DNA from: Streptomyces tubercidicus
GTDB lineage: Bacteria > Actinomycetota > Actinomycetes > Streptomycetales > Streptomycetaceae
DNA length: 64,000 nt
Assembly: GCF_027497495.1 (NCBI RefSeq)
Contig: NZ_CP114205.1
Location: 4,712,001-4,776,000 of the forward strand
Reading direction: 5' to 3'
In this document: one piece after another, positions 52,288-60,675 of the stretch
Position numbering within the stretch: position 1 is the stretch's first letter
How the letters are laid out: every line of letters begins with the position of its first letter
The notes under the pieces: model-generated
Databases searched by the model: none
What the model saw: only the letters and a program-made list of their open reading frames with translations
Told to the model about the DNA's origin: nothing
Position numbers and translations under genes: made by a program

Positions 52288-53418
52288 TCACCAGAGACGG
52301 GGCAGGGCGGTGGCCGCCATGGTGACGGCCAGGACGGCGACCAGGCAGGCGAAGGCCGTGGCCAGGACGTGTGGGCGCAGCCGGGTGGTGAGGCGGTTGC
52401 CGAGATGGCTGCCGAGCGCCGCACAGGCCGCGAAGCCGGCCAGCAGCGGCCAGTCCAGTCCCCCGGTGCCGGCCCGGGTGGCCAGCGCCGTAAGGGAGTT
52501 GATGAGGATGACGAGGAGCGAGGTGCCGACGGCGACCGGCATCTCCAGGCCCAGCACCAGAGTGAGGGCCGGTACGACGACGAAGCCGCCACCGACCCCG
52601 AAGAAGCCGGTGAGCAGCCCGACGGCGGAGGCGGTCACGGCGAAGCGGGCGGGGCGCAGGGGCATCCGGCGAGCGGAGCCGTCGATCTTGCCGGAGGATG
52701 CCGGGCCTGCGGTGTCCCGTACGGGCACGGTGTCTGCGGGCTCGTGGGAGGCGGCCGGCTCTGCGGCGTCCTGTGAGGGCGGTGTCTCCGGGGACTCCTT
52801 TGAGGCCAGCGGCTCCCGGGCCTCCCTTGAGACCAGTGGTTCCCCGTGCCCCCGTAAGGGCACAGCCTCCGGGGAGTCCCGTAAGGGCGCGCTCCCCGCC
52901 GGATCCCCTACGGGTGTGCTCTCCATCGGGTCCCGTAGGGGCGTGCTCTCCATCGGGTCCCGTAGGGGTGTTCCCCCCGCTGGGTCCCGTAGGGGTGCGC
53001 TCCCCGCCGGATCCCCTAAGGAACGGGCGTCCACCGCTGCCCGCCGCTCCCGCCACCCCCGTGACACCAACATCGCCGCCACCACGAGCAACAGCCCCGC
53101 GAACGCCGCCATCAGCACCGTGGGATCCAGGGCTGCGCTCCACCGGGAGCCGAGGTAGCTGCCCGCCGTTCCCAATGCCCCGAAGGCCGCACCGGCCGCC
53201 CAACGGACCCGCCCGGCCCGGCCGTGGCACAGCAGCCCGGTCACCGCGCCGACCGTGACGACGACCAGCGCCCCCGCGGACGCCTCGTGCGGCGACTGCC
53301 CCAGCAGATAGACCAGCACCGGCACCGCCAGCACCGAACCACCGCCGCCGAGCGCACCCAGCAGCACACCGATCAGTAACCCGCACGGCAGCGCCGCCAG
53401 GGCTATGAGGACGGACAC
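52288..53418 (-). CDS. TauE/SafE (TSUP) sulfite exporter-type permease with repetitive linker
   Basis: The 376-residue protein has eight membrane helices in two halves with matching TSUP motifs: GVLLGALGGGGSVLAVPVLVYLLGQ in the first (LGALGGGGS) and GFFGVGGGFVVVPALTLVLG in the second (FGVGGGF). Between them lies a hydrophilic linker of about 130 residues (122-255), far longer than normal, made partly of nine-residue repeats such as DPAGGTPLR and DPMESTPLR. TSUP proteins export sulfite or sulfoacetate. It starts at GTG 53418, overlapping the GntR stop by 16 bases, so it is co-translated with the regulator. Confidence 0.9.
   Translation of the reverse strand: MSVLIALAALPCGLLIGVLLGALGGGGSVLAVPVLVYLLGQSPHEASAGALVVVTVGAVTGLLCHGRAGRVRWAAGAAFGALGTAGSYLGSRWSAALDPTVLMAAFAGLLLVVAAMLVSRGWRERRAAVDARSLGDPAGSAPLRDPAGGTPLRDPMESTPLRDPMESTPVGDPAGSAPLRDSPEAVPLRGHGEPLVSREAREPLASKESPETPPSQDAAEPAASHEPADTVPVRDTAGPASSGKIDGSARRMPLRPARFAVTASAVGLLTGFFGVGGGFVVVPALTLVLGLEMPVAVGTSLLVILINSLTALATRAGTGGLDWPLLAGFAACAALGSHLGNRLTTRLRPHVLATAFACLVAVLAVTMAATALPRLW
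52852..53016 (-). repeat. 27-bp coding repeats in the TauE linker
   Basis: Six tandem units of about nine codons encode (G)DPAGSAPLR, DPAGGTPLR, DPMESTPLR, DPMESTPV, GDPAGSAPLR and DSPEAVPLR. Shared DNA words such as GGGTCCCGTAGGGG recur in each (written on the plus strand). More diverged units (REPLASKES and EPAASHEPA types) continue to about 52700. Confidence 0.88.
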
Positions 53419-54203
53419 GAGGCCCGCGGCGCAAGGGCAACCGCCCGGCTGTCGTCGGACCACTCCGCGACGAAGGTGAACCGGTCGCCGCGCACCACCG
53501 TCTCGCGCCACTCCACCGGCCGCTCCCCGGCCTGCCCGAGCCGCTCGATGGCGAACGCCGCCTCCCGGTCGGCCAGCCCCAGCAGCCACGCCTGCCGGAT
53601 GTCCGGCAGGAACGGCTGGATCCGCTCGCGGCCCCCGGTGACCTTCACCCCGCAGCGCCGCGTCAGCTCGCCGTAGAGCGAGGTGTGCCCGAAGTCGGTG
53701 TCCAGTAGGGGCTCGGCGGACTCGGCGGGCAGATAGGCGGTGTCATGCGCGAGCGGTTCGCCGTCCGCGAGCCGCAGCCGCTCCAGTACGACCAGCGGCG
53801 CCTCCGGGACCAGCCCCAGATGCCCGGCGACCGTCCCGTCCACGGTCCGTTCCAGCCGCAGCACCTCACTGCGCTGCTCCACCCCTTGGCCCTCCAGCTC
53901 GCGGAAGAGGCTGTAGAGCGAGCCCAGCGGCTGCTGTATGCGGCGGGTGTCCAGCCGGCTCGTCCGGCCGCGTTCGGCGATCACCAGGCCGTCGGCACGC
54001 AGTTTGCGCAGCGCCTCACGGACGGTGTGCCGGCTGACCTCGTACTCGCCGGTGAGCCGGTGCTCGGCCGGGAACTCCTCACGGAACGCGCCGGCTTCCA
54101 TCCGCCGGCGCAGATCGGCGGAGAGCTGCGCCCACAGGGGCAGCGGCGAGCGCCGGTCCAGGGTACGCGGGCCGTGCGCGCCGTGCGGCGGCTCGGTGGT
54201 CAT
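53403..54203 (-). CDS. GntR/HutC family regulator (UTRA domain)
   Basis: The 266-residue protein has an N-terminal winged helix (LPLWAQLSADLRRRMEAGAF, LTGEYEVSRHTVREALRKLRADG, quoted for its GntR pattern) and a C-terminal UTRA ligand domain (LVVLERLRLADGEPLAHDTAYLP). HutC-type regulators usually bind small effectors and palindromes with GT-x-TA-x-AC-like cores. I chose ATG 54203. It leads the operon with TauE and the SQR-like gene and faces the MBL-rhodanese gene; the shared region contains a perfect 12-bp palindrome, its probable operator. Confidence 0.92.
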   Translation of the reverse strand: MTTEPPHGAHGPRTLDRRSPLPLWAQLSADLRRRMEAGAFREEFPAEHRLTGEYEVSRHTVREALRKLRADGLVIAERGRTSRLDTRRIQQPLGSLYSLFRELEGQGVEQRSEVLRLERTVDGTVAGHLGLVPEAPLVVLERLRLADGEPLAHDTAYLPAESAEPLLDTDFGHTSLYGELTRRCGVKVTGGRERIQPFLPDIRQAWLLGLADREAAFAIERLGQAGERPVEWRETVVRGDRFTFVAEWSDDSRAVALAPRASCPSS

Positions 54204-54350
54204 GTGGATTCCTCCGCGGGCGTACGGGGGGTGCAGTGGTGATGCCGGAGCAATGGACGTCCGCTCCATAGGAGGTGACGGGGTGACGGTTGACGGGGCG
54301 TCCAGACCCGGCCCTCCCGCCCGGCTTGTCGCCCGCCATCCGGCTACCTA

Positions 54351-54362
54351 ATGTACGTACAT
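54351..54362. promoter_or_regulatory. GntR operator candidate (12-bp palindrome)
   Basis: ATGTACGTACAT is a perfect palindrome with the GT...AC core used by GntR/HutC regulators. It lies about 80 bases before the MBL-rhodanese start and 150 bases before the GntR start, where one dimer could control both promoters. Confidence 0.65.
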
Positions 54363-54441
54363 CCGTGCATCCGCACAACGCACCTGCCCGAACGGGCCCC
54401 GGCCGCCGCGCACGGGCCCCGCGCACCTCTGGAGGCCGACC

Positions 54442-55953
54442 GTGCACTTCGCGCAGTACTACCTCGACTGCCTCTCCCAGGCGTCGTATCTGATCGGCGA
54501 CGAGACCACCGGACGCGCCGTCCTCGTCGACCCGCGCCGCGATATCGACGACTACCTGCACGACGCGGAGGCCGCCGGCCTGCGGATCGAACTCGTCATC
54601 GAGACGCACATTCACGCCGACTTCCTCTCCGGCCACCTCGAACTCGCGCGGGCCACCGGCGCCACCATCGCCTTCGGGGAGGCCGCCGAAACCGGCTTCC
54701 CCATACGGCGGTTACGCGATGGCGAGCGCATCTCGCTCGGCGCGGACGACGGCCAGGGGGTCACCCTCACCGTGCTCGCCACCCCGGGCCACACCCTCGA
54801 ATCCATCTGCCTGGTCCTGCGCGAACACCCCGAGGACGACGTGCCGTTCGGCGTGCTCACCGGCGACACCCTCTTCGTCGGAGACGTCGGCCGCCCCGAC
54901 CTGCTCTCCGCCGCCGGGCACACTCCGCAGGACATGGCCGCCCGGTTGCACCGCTCCCTGCACACCAAACTCCTGACCCTCCCGGACGCGACCCGGGTCT
55001 TTCCCGCACACGGCGCCGGCTCCGCCTGCGGGCGCAACCTCTCCAGCGAAACCAGCTCCACCATCGGCGACCAGCGCCGGTTCAACTACGCCCTCCAGCC
55101 CATGCCGGAGGCCGACTTCGTCCGCCTGATCACCGCGGGACAGCCCGCCACCCCCGGTTACTTCGCCCACGACGCGGCCCTCAACCGGGACGGCCACCCC
55201 CTCCTGGAGCCCGGCCCGCCACTCGCCCTCACCCTGGACGAGGCCCTCGCGGCCCGCGACCGGCAAGGCGCCGTCCTCCTCGACTGCCGCCCGCTGGCCG
55301 CCTACACCCACGCGCATCTGACCGGCTCGCTCCATACGAGCCTGGACACCCGCTTCGCCGAGTACGCCGGCAGCGTCGTCGCCCCGGGCACCCCGATCGT
55401 GCTGCTCGCCGCCCCCGGCACGGAACAGGAAGCCCGCCTCCGTCTGGCCCGCATCGGCTACGACCACGTCCTCGGCCATCTACCCGACCCATCCGCCGTA
55501 CTGGCCAACAGGCCCGAACTCAGCCGCGCCAGCCGCCGCATCCGCCCTGAGGAACTGGCCATGCGGGGGCCGGGGTTGGCGCCGGGGGAGGAGGGCGAGG
55601 CCGCTCGGAGGCGCGGCGCCGAGCCGGCCCGTCCCCAGTCGGCCGATGCCATGACGACGGGCGCCACACCGGCCGACGCCGTTCCTCCCCGCCCCATACC
55701 GGCCGACATCCAGCTGATCGACGTCCGTAATCCTGCCGAGTACGAGGCGGGCGCCCTCCCCGGCGCCCGCAACGTCCCCCTGGCCGGCCTGTCCGACCGC
55801 ATCACCGAACTGGACCCGGCCCGCCCGGTGGTCCTGTACTGCCGCAGCGGCAACAGATCGGTGATCGCCGCAGCGCTCCTGGAGGCGCGCGGCTTCACCG
55901 AGGTCTCCGATGTGATCGGGGGCTATGACGCACTAGGGGCGGGCATCCAGTAG
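54442..55953 (+). CDS. MBL-fold persulfide dioxygenase-like protein with two rhodanese domains
   Basis: The 503-residue fusion has an N-terminal metallo-beta-lactamase fold with ETHIHADFLSGH (His56, His58, Asp60), His117, Asp148 and His190, the pattern of ETHE1-like persulfide dioxygenases. The first rhodanese domain (about 255-355) has no cysteine at the active loop (LLAAPGTEQEA) and must be inactive. A Glu/Arg/Ala-rich linker follows. The second rhodanese domain (about 420-503) has an intact loop YCRSGNRS (Cys467). Persulfide to sulfite, and sulfite to thiosulfate, are the expected reactions. GGAGG lies 7 bases before the GTG start. Confidence 0.93.
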   Translation: MHFAQYYLDCLSQASYLIGDETTGRAVLVDPRRDIDDYLHDAEAAGLRIELVIETHIHADFLSGHLELARATGATIAFGEAAETGFPIRRLRDGERISLGADDGQGVTLTVLATPGHTLESICLVLREHPEDDVPFGVLTGDTLFVGDVGRPDLLSAAGHTPQDMAARLHRSLHTKLLTLPDATRVFPAHGAGSACGRNLSSETSSTIGDQRRFNYALQPMPEADFVRLITAGQPATPGYFAHDAALNRDGHPLLEPGPPLALTLDEALAARDRQGAVLLDCRPLAAYTHAHLTGSLHTSLDTRFAEYAGSVVAPGTPIVLLAAPGTEQEARLRLARIGYDHVLGHLPDPSAVLANRPELSRASRRIRPEELAMRGPGLAPGEEGEAARRRGAEPARPQSADAMTTGATPADAVPPRPIPADIQLIDVRNPAEYEAGALPGARNVPLAGLSDRITELDPARPVVLYCRSGNRSVIAAALLEARGFTEVSDVIGGYDALGAGIQ

Positions 55954-55972
55954 GCAGACGGGCGGACGGTCG

Positions 55973-55996
55973 CTTCACCTTCACCTTCACCTTCAC
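55973..55996 (+). repeat. CTTCAC hexamer repeat
   Basis: Four perfect CTTCAC copies lie 20 bases after the stop of the MBL-rhodanese gene. They are too short to suggest a function. Confidence 0.85.
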
Positions 55997-56094
55997 CTGC
56001 ACCACGGGCTTACGCGCATGGTCGGCTCGCCTGCGGGCACCGCCTTACGCGCACGACCGCATTACCCGCCCCTACCCGCCCTGCCCGCGTCGGC

Positions 56095-56335
56095 CCGTCT
56101 GGCGTCGGGCCTGTCGGTGCCTATCCGGCGTCAGCCGCTCGGCGTCGGGTCCGTCCGTCGTCGGCCTGTCCGGCGTCGGGTCCGTCTGGAGTCGGCCTGT
56201 CCCTAGTCAGCCCGCTCGTCGTCGGCCCGCCCGGCGCCCATGCGGCGTCGGGTCCGTCGGTCGTTGGCGCGCCCGGAGCCAGCCCGGCGCCGGTCCCACC
56301 GGCGCCAGTCCGCCCGGCGTCCGCCACCCCGCGGC
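56095..56335. repeat. Degenerate GTCGG-type minisatellite reaching into the MFS gene
   Basis: Units such as GGCGTCGGGTCCGTC and TCGTCGGCCTGTCC recur with an irregular period of about 16-35 bases. The array starts in non-coding DNA and continues through the 3' end of the adjacent exporter gene, providing its Arg/Asp/Gly-rich last 40 residues. Confidence 0.75.
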
Positions 56336-57822
56336 GTACGGGCACGAGCACGCGCTCCCGTATGCGTACGGGCACGGGAACCCGCCCAGGTAGCGACCAC
56401 GCGCCCGAGTACAAGCGCGAGCACGAGCACCCCAGCAGTGACCAGGCAGACAACAGCGGGAAGCCACAGAGACGGGCCGATCCCGCCACCACCAGCCCCA
56501 ACGCCACCACCCACCCCGGCGCCATCACGACCGGCCCCGGCGCCACCACTCTCCACCCCAGCCCCGCCGCTGCCCACCCCCACACCCGTGAGGGTGAGCC
56601 CCGCCCCCGCCGTAGCCGTCATCACGGCCTTGGTCACCCCCGACGCCTCGCCCGCCCGCGCGCGGCGCACCACCGCCTGCGTGCCGGTGAGGGCCAGCCC
56701 GCCGGCCACCCCGAGCGCCGCCGCGGCCGCCGTCGAGGCAAGCAACAGGGCGGGCGTACCCGTACCGCATGTAGTGGCCAAGAGCGCGCCCCCGGCAGCC
56801 GCGAGACAGAGCGCCATCACCGGCACCGCCGCCGCCGGACGCACCCGCCCGGCCAGCGGACCGCCCACGGCCAGGGCGCCCGCCGGAACGACAAGGGCCA
56901 CCCCCGCCTCCCCCACAGACCACCCGGCGGCCTGCTGAAGCGTCCACGGGACCACGTACCACAGCGCCACGGTCGCGGAGTTGGCGACCGCACCGGCCAA
57001 AGTCAGGGCCACATACGGGCGGTTACGGAACAGGGCGAGGTCCACCAGCGGCGCGGGCGACCGCCGCTCGGCCCGCACGAACAGCGCACCGAGCAGCACC
57101 CCGCCGACCGCCCAGCCCCACGCCGCGACGTGCTCCAGCCAGCGCGCCAGGCAGGCCGGCACCCCCGTAGCGGCGATCGCGCCGACGGCGTCGAGGCACG
57201 GCCCGGCATCCGGATCGCGGGACTCCGCAGCCCGTCGGGCGGCCAGCGCGGCGGCCAGCGCGAGCGGCACCGTCAGCCAGAAGACGGCCCGCCAGGACAC
57301 GGACCGGGCCAGCACACCACCGATGAACGGGCCGCAGACGGTGGCCAGTCCGGCCAGCCCCAGCGCACGCCCCATCACCCGCCGTCCACGCCCCGGAGGA
57401 CAGGAATGCGTGAGCAGAGCCAGCCCCACCGGCATGATCAGCGCACCGCCCGCTCCCTGCACCACCCGCGCCGTAACCAACAGCGGCAACGACGGCGCAA
57501 GCGCACACAGCCCGGAGCTGACACCGAAGAGCACCAGCCCGGCCGTCAGCATCCGGCGCCGCCCCCAGAGATCCCCGAGACGTCCGGCGAGGGGCATCAG
57601 GGATCCCGCCGCGAGGAGATAGCCGCTGACGACCCACGGCGTGGCCGTCACGGAGCCGTGCAGCGCCTCGCGGACGACGGGCAACGCCAAGTTCAGGGCA
57701 AACGAATCCAGTTGGACACAGAACGCACCGATGGCAACAGCGGCCAGCGCCCAGCGGGCCTGCGGGTCCAGGTGGGGATGCGGTTCGGGTTTCGGCATGA
57801 CGGGCACAGGGCCGCCTCTCAC
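56203..57822 (-). CDS. DHA2-like MFS exporter with repeat-derived C-terminal tail
   Basis: The 539-residue protein has about 14 hydrophobic helices. It shows DHA2-type features: LDSFALNLALPVVREAL in helix 1, LAGRLGDLWGRRRML (motif A) and GLAGLATVCGPFIGGVL (motif C) in helix 5. A Gly-rich low-complexity loop (GVGSGGAGVESGGAGAG) precedes the last helix, and a very basic tail of about 60 residues follows, encoded by a degenerate minisatellite. The tail does not resemble other exporters. The start is ATG 57822. No regulator is adjacent; the substrate is unknown. Confidence 0.85.
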   Translation of the reverse strand: MRGGPVPVMPKPEPHPHLDPQARWALAAVAIGAFCVQLDSFALNLALPVVREALHGSVTATPWVVSGYLLAAGSLMPLAGRLGDLWGRRRMLTAGLVLFGVSSGLCALAPSLPLLVTARVVQGAGGALIMPVGLALLTHSCPPGRGRRVMGRALGLAGLATVCGPFIGGVLARSVSWRAVFWLTVPLALAAALAARRAAESRDPDAGPCLDAVGAIAATGVPACLARWLEHVAAWGWAVGGVLLGALFVRAERRSPAPLVDLALFRNRPYVALTLAGAVANSATVALWYVVPWTLQQAAGWSVGEAGVALVVPAGALAVGGPLAGRVRPAAAVPVMALCLAAAGGALLATTCGTGTPALLLASTAAAAALGVAGGLALTGTQAVVRRARAGEASGVTKAVMTATAGAGLTLTGVGVGSGGAGVESGGAGAGRDGAGVGGGVGAGGGGIGPSLWLPAVVCLVTAGVLVLALVLGRVVATWAGSRARTHTGARARARTPRGGGRRADWRRWDRRRAGSGRANDRRTRRRMGAGRADDERAD

Positions 57823-58067
57823 GGGTCCGCCTCGCGCGTCTGCGGAGGAAAACGGGAAAAGGAAGGGAGAGGGGGGATGGAGTGCACCGGAAAGGGGCAG
57901 GAACCCGGGAGCGGGTGGTGCGCACGGCCGGAAGACCCGAAGCGATGAGCCGGGCGGCGGGCGCGGCGGCCGAAAGGGCCCGGAGCGAGCTGCTGCCGCA
58001 TGGTGCGGGAAGAGGCGGCGCCGACCTCGTACAGCGGACGTTCAGCGATCGTTGATCGGTGATCTCC

Positions 58068-58625
58068 ATGCTGAACCGCATGTTGCGCCGTGTGACTTCA
58101 GAGCATGCAGATGACGCCCGGGAAGTGCAAGAGCCGGAGGCGTCGCGGATCGCCCTCACCTGGAGTGGGGAGCCCGGACGCCAGGAGGAGCTGACGCACG
58201 GCATGCTCCTCGACCGGGCCGAGCGCGCCGCCACCGTCCTCAGGCGGCTCGGCGTACGGGCCGGTGACCGGGTCGCGGTGCATCTGCCGCTGGTGCCCGA
58301 GTCGGTGATCGCCACGCTCGCCATAGGGCGGCTGGACGCGATACGCACCACGCTGCCGGTCTCGCTGACGGTGCCCGAACTGGTCGCGCGGACCCATGAG
58401 TCCTCGGCCCGGGTGCTGATCACGGCCGATGCAGCGTTCTGGGACGGCGCCGTACGGCCCGTAAAGGCCCTGCTCGACCACGCACTGGCACGGAGCACGG
58501 CCTCAGGCGCCACCCCGGACCGCACCGTCCTGGTGGTCAACCGCTGCTCCCGCCCCGTCTCCTGGAAGCCAGGACGCGACCTGTGGTGGCACGAGTCCCT
58601 CGGCCTCCCGGCCACCACCCACTAA
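58068..58625 (+). CDS. Acyl-CoA/acetyl-CoA synthetase N-terminal fragment
   Basis: The 185-residue product covers only the N-terminal part of an AMP-forming acyl-CoA synthetase: LTHGMLLDRAERAATVLRRLGV, GDRVAVHLPLVPESVIATLAIGRLDA (given as the hallmark) and a VLITADAAFWDG strand. It ends before the P-loop and all catalytic motifs, whereas complete enzymes have about 550-650 residues. No continuation is found in other frames downstream. It is either a decayed gene or a short conserved relative that lacks ligase activity. The start is uncertain between GTG 58059, ATG 58068 and ATG 58080. Confidence 0.6.
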   Translation: MLNRMLRRVTSEHADDAREVQEPEASRIALTWSGEPGRQEELTHGMLLDRAERAATVLRRLGVRAGDRVAVHLPLVPESVIATLAIGRLDAIRTTLPVSLTVPELVARTHESSARVLITADAAFWDGAVRPVKALLDHALARSTASGATPDRTVLVVNRCSRPVSWKPGRDLWWHESLGLPATTH

Positions 58626-58739
58626 CGCCACAACCACCCGGCCTCCCCCTAAGGGATCCACCGGCAGAAATCCAGTCCCTTCAAGGGGCCCCGTAGGGGC
58701 GCGGGTTGGGGGGGGAACGTCCGCTCAAGGGTTGGGGAA

Positions 58740-59620
58740 CCCTCATCGGACTCCTCCGGGGCGTGTGGCCCTTCGGGGGCGCGTCCTTGGGATCGACGGA
58801 GCGGGGGCGGGGCTGCTTCGGGGGTGCGTGGCGCGGGGGCACCCCGTACTTCTGATGGCGCGGGGCGTGGCCCATGGGGGAGCCACGCGGCGGGGGCACC
58901 TCAGGGGACGGCGCGGGGCGGGGACGCGGCGCTCCGGGGAAGCGGGGCACGAGGAAGCTGGGCGATCCGTGGGGCGGCGCGGGGGCGCGGCCCTCGGGGA
59001 ATGCGGGGGCGGGGGCGCTTCGGGGAGCGCAGCAGGGGAGTACGGGGTAGGGGCCGGCGAGCCTCGGGGGAAGCTCGGCGTGGGGCAGCCCGGTGCTTCG
59101 GCTGACGGCGCGGCGGCGTGGCCCAGGGCGCGGGGGTGTGGCCCACGGGCAGCGCGGGACCGGGCGCGGCGCGACGGGGCGCGTCGTACGGGGGTGCCTG
59201 GTGCTTCGGGGGGATCGCGCGGCGCGGGGCACATGGGGGAGCCACGCGCCGGAGCACTCCAGGGACGTGGCGCTTCGGGGGCGCCTGGCGTGGGGGCGCC
59301 TGGCGTCTTGGGGTGCGGTGCTCGGGGGCTCGGCGCGGCAGCCTGGTGCTCTGCGGAGCGAGGGGGTGGAGCCTGGTGCTGCGGGGCGCGACGCGGCGCG
59401 GTCCTCCGCGAGCGCGGCGGTAGAGCGTGCCGCGTCGGGGGAGCGTGGCGTGGGGGAGTCTCGCGCCTCGGAGCGTGGCGCTGGGGTGTGGCTCTTTGGG
59501 GGACGCGGCGTGGGGGAGCGCGGCCAGAGAGCACAGCTCGGCGCCCCCCGAGGCTCGCACTCGCCGAAGAGGTTCGGGCCGCACCGATCGACGAGATTCG
59601 TAGCCGCACCCGCTGACGAG
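58740..59620. other. Long G-biased, degenerate repeat tract without a supported gene
   Basis: The plus strand of this 0.9-kb stretch is strikingly G-rich, with very many runs of four to six G (for example GCGGGGGCACC and GGGGGAGC words) and recurring words such as GTGGCGCTTCGGGGGCGCC. Long open frames exist in several phases on both strands, but all encode low-complexity Pro/Arg/Ala/His or Gly/Arg/Ala sequence, so none is accepted as a gene. The tract could form G-quadruplexes or R-loops. Confidence 0.65.
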
Positions 59621-60675
59621 GCGCGCCCCTCAGAGCCCTCACCCACTCAGGTCACCAAACGGGCCATTCGCCTCATCCATGCCTAGCGTGGAGCACGTGT
59701 CACAGCCACCCGCTGTCGCCCCACCCACGTCGGGCCGCGGCGCCAAGGACAACTGCGGCACTGGCTGGGCCGAGTCGAAACACGCTCCACGCGGCCAGGG
59801 GCCCCGCCCCCCCCGGCCCCTCCCCCCCCGCCCCGCCCACCACCACCCCCACCACCTCCGAGCGGAAAGGTCGCTGACCCATGGCTCGTCATGAGTACGC
59901 ACACCCCCGCCACCCCCTGCCGGGCAGCGGCCGCAACCGGCCCCTCAGGCGCAGTCATGCCTCACAGGGACCGCCGACCCGGCCCCATGACGGCCACCGC
60001 CCGCACCCCATACCCACCCACGACAAGGGCCGCTAGGACAGGAGGCGTTCGCCCTCCCCGCGAGCCGTCCTCCACGTGCCTTGCCTGGTGGCAGCCTTCC
60101 TGCCTGCTCCCGGGCGGGTCCGTCCAAGGCTCGGATTCCGCCCGGCGGGGAAGACGAGTGGGCCATCAGGCCGTCGGCGAGCCAGCACTGCGCGGGGCCT
60201 GATCGGACGCCGTAGCCGTCCGGCGCCGACCTGACGAGCACCTGATCGGACGCCGTACTCGACGGACACCGCACTTGGCCGGGCGCCGCACCTGACCAGC
60301 CTCGATCGGGCGCCGACTGGCGAGCATCTGATCCGACGCCGTACTCGACGAAAGCCCACCTGGCCGGGCGCCGTACCTGCCCAGCCTCGGCGACGCCGCA
60401 CCTATACGGACGCCGCACCTATCCGGGCGCCGCACCTATCCGGGCGCCGCACCTATCCGGGCGCCGCACCTGACCCACACCCGTCCGGCCACCCTGAGCC
60501 GCGCCCTTCCGAGCGCCGCACCCGCCCCGGGTTCCTCTGGTAGCACCCTTTAGCGCCCTTCCCGGGGCGCCGCCCCCGCCGTGCGCCCGTGGCCACTTAC
60601 CCCCGGTCGTCGTCGCCCCGCCGCCATCGATATCCCCCCGCTATCCCCCACCGCCGCCCATGACACGATGGGGCA
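59621..60675. other. Gene-free region before mepB
   Basis: About 1 kb without a supported gene. A C-run segment (59800-59850) and then degenerate units resembling GGACGCCGTACTCGACGG (60190-60390) lead into a clean 17-bp array at 60392-60476. Nothing coding was recognised on either strand. Confidence 0.55.
60392..60476. repeat. 17-bp tandem repeat (five copies)
   Basis: The unit GGCGCCGCACCTATCCG occurs five times head-to-tail (60392, 60409, 60426, 60443 and 60460), with changes only in the first, second and last copies. Older diverged copies precede it. No spacers are present, so it is not a CRISPR. Confidence 0.92.

Noticed and set aside
54351..55550. A plus-strand frame starting within the operator palindrome
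   Set aside because: It overlaps the MBL-rhodanese gene in another phase and encodes Arg/Pro-rich sequence only; the ATG there is part of the palindrome.
58743..59642. A possible 300-residue Pro/Arg/Ala-rich protein on the minus strand
   Set aside because: Several other phases over the same tract are equally open and equally low in complexity, and no ribosome site or conserved motif was seen.
60392..60476. Candidate CRISPR array
   Set aside because: The units are directly adjacent with no spacers and no cas genes are in the window; it is a simple tandem repeat.
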